A program made the translations under genes and the position numbers. The notes under the pieces were generated by a model. That model had not been told where the DNA came from. It searched no databases and worked only from the letters and a program-made list of their open reading frames with translations. From contig JAJDXV010000071.1 of the NCBI GenBank assembly GCA_022823085.1, positions 1 through 41,641 on the forward strand: DNA of 41,641 nt, given 5' to 3'. Positions 40,597 to 41,641 of the stretch are shown here, one piece after another (the stretch's first letter is position 1; every line of letters starts with the position of its first letter). The DNA is from Candidatus Poribacteria bacterium. Its GTDB lineage: Bacteria; Poribacteria; WGA-4E; WGA-3G.

Positions 40597-41409
40597 ATGA
40601 ACGAACAAACAGAAATCGGTAATGTTGACGCAGCTTTCGCCGAAACACCGGAACGTTTCGAGCGTCTACTTCCCAAAGAGAACACAGTCCGTGTCCGAAA
40701 CCTCATCAAACGCTACGAGATGGGGACACAGACCGTCGATGCACTCCGCGGGGTCAACTTCCAAATCCAGCGCGGCGAATACATCTCTATCATGGGGCCA
40801 TCCGGTTCAGGAAAATCGACGCTCTTCAATATGATCGGTGGACTCGACAAACCGACTGAAGGCAGGGTCTACATCGACGAGGTAGACATCGCACAACTCG
40901 ATGCTTACGAACTCGCATGGCTCCGCTGCCGAAAAATCGGCTACATCTTTCAGTCGTTCAACTTAATCCCTGTTATGACGGCACTCGAAAACGTGTCACT
41001 CCCGATGATTTTCGCTGGTATGAGTGCCGACGACAGTAGAGAAAAAGGCGTTGATCTCCTGACGCTCGTTGGACTCGGCGACCGTGTGCAGCACAAACCG
41101 TTGGAACTCTCCGGTGGACAGCAGCAGCGCGTCGCAATCGCACGTTCACTCGCAAACGATCCCGCGATTGTCCTCGCCGATGAACCCACCGGAAACCTTG
41201 ATACCAAAACAGGATTAGAAATTATCGATCTACTCCGTCGTCTCAACGCTGAAAACGGCGTGACAATTATCACGGCGACGCACGACCACAAGATGTTAGA
41301 TGTTTCCGACCGTATCTTCCACATGGAGGACGGTAAAGTCGATAAAATCGAATCGCGCGATGAAATTGATCTACACGTCGGTAAATTAGATGGCGAAGAG
41401 GTAGGATAA
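40597..41409 (+). CDS. LolD/MacB-type ABC transporter ATPase
   Basis: This 270-residue ABC ATPase is of the LolD/MacB/FtsE class. Walker A G-P-S-G-S-G-K-S-T at 67-75, signature L-S-G-G-Q-Q-Q-R at 171-178, Walker B I-V-L-A-D-E-P at 191-197 with catalytic Glu196, and H-loop His229 are all intact. A polar N-terminal extension of about 28 residues precedes the domain, and an acidic tail of about 25 residues follows. AAAGGAG lies a few bases before the ATG. These ATPases drive FtsX-type permeases, and the only such permease in this window is the C-terminus of the giant protein at 24740-32059. The restriction-modification island separates the ATPase from that locus. Base composition matches the FtsX-side genes, not the island. 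Confidence 0.92.
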   Translation: MNEQTEIGNVDAAFAETPERFERLLPKENTVRVRNLIKRYEMGTQTVDALRGVNFQIQRGEYISIMGPSGSGKSTLFNMIGGLDKPTEGRVYIDEVDIAQLDAYELAWLRCRKIGYIFQSFNLIPVMTALENVSLPMIFAGMSADDSREKGVDLLTLVGLGDRVQHKPLELSGGQQQRVAIARSLANDPAIVLADEPTGNLDTKTGLEIIDLLRRLNAENGVTIITATHDHKMLDVSDRIFHMEDGKVDKIESRDEIDLHVGKLDGEEVG

Positions 41410-41501
41410 ATAGTTTAGGGTTATTAGTTAAGAGGGTTCCCATTGTCCAATATCTTTTTCTACCGGTCCCTGCTTCAATTAAGGAACCACGGTTACAAAG
41501 A

Positions 41502-41641
41502 TAGGACTTACGCATATCGCTCTTTTGTACCACGATGCACTTCGCATCTGGGCGAGTACGCCGCAAATCTGTTAGATTGTGACACCAGAACGCTGTGTTT
41601 TCAGAAGAATTTCATCTAACAGAGCCACCTATAGCCAAAAG
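41502..41641. mobile_element. MITE-like element D, cut by the window end
   Basis: The left terminus TAGGACTTACGCA (41502-41514) and the following sequence align with element B through the CTGTTAGA/TCTAACAG arms to the window edge, where the right terminus would follow within about 15 bases. A 32-bp block absent from B lies at 41534-41565. The DNA between the ABC gene and this element (41410-41501) holds only a short repeat-family piece with TTAGTTAAGAGGG. Confidence 0.78.

Noticed and set aside
1..41641. tRNA, rRNA or riboswitch genes
   Set aside because: I looked for cloverleaf-type and conserved rRNA sequences by eye and found none; weak candidates cannot be excluded without a covariance search.

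Overview
The window reads as a chromosomal segment of an uncultured Gram-negative-type bacterium. The best guess from gene content is a Candidatus Poribacteria-like or related Planctomycetota-adjacent lineage. The reasons are two DUF6785/OPT-like membrane proteins, a phytanoyl-CoA dioxygenase family protein, a galactonate-dehydratase-like enolase beside two sugar-phosphate isomerase/epimerases, a DUF2961 fragment, C-type-lectin repeat proteins and very large secreted or membrane proteins. This lineage call is an inference; no rRNA or tRNA gene is visible.

Layout. 1-3.6 kb: an AT-rich, frameshifted GT-C-type membrane protein behind a 21-base C tract, a DUF6785-like transporter and a small membrane protein. 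3.6-6.6 kb: pyrimidine synthesis (pyrD, then pyrB fused to a PyrI-type zinc domain), split by an Rpn-like nuclease gene. 6.6-11.6 kb, minus strand: three secreted CTLD proteins, a degraded fourth copy and a MITE. 11.6-14.7 kb: galactonate dehydratase-like enzyme plus two TIM-barrel isomerases, divergent from the lectins. 14.7-17.2 kb: an accessory patch with hicBA, a GmrSD-type C-terminal remnant beside a MITE end, an orphan gene, and a DUF2961 fragment stopped by another MITE. 17.2-23.8 kb: a 1357-residue CARDB/alpha-alpha-barrel protein, DUF350, PhyH and MDR genes. 23.9-24.3 kb: an XRE regulator on the minus strand.

24.7-41.4 kb is the most unusual part. It opens with a protein of about 2440 residues joining LysM, calcium-binding aspartate-rich repeats, PA, a catalytically degenerate M28 peptidase-like domain, a long helical region and a C-terminal FtsX/MacB-type permease. 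It is followed by a two-TM peptide, a second DUF6785/OPT-like transporter, a four-helix-bundle protein, an unknown 345-residue protein, a PqqD-like protein and a LolD/MacB-type ATPase. A restriction-modification island (C5 methyltransferase, MORC-like GHKL ATPase with a PD-(D/E)XK tail, HNH remnant) sits between the PqqD gene and the ATPase. My working hypothesis is that permease and ATPase form one MacB-like machine whose locus was split by the island.

The intergenic DNA is rich in small repeats: four copies of a MITE family with TAGGACTTACGCA-type inverted ends, TTATAAG heptamer arrays, paired 15-bp inverted repeats, a 46-bp-period duplication and a 14-bp tandem repeat. Several promoters share the form TTGACA-N17/18-TGGTAA.
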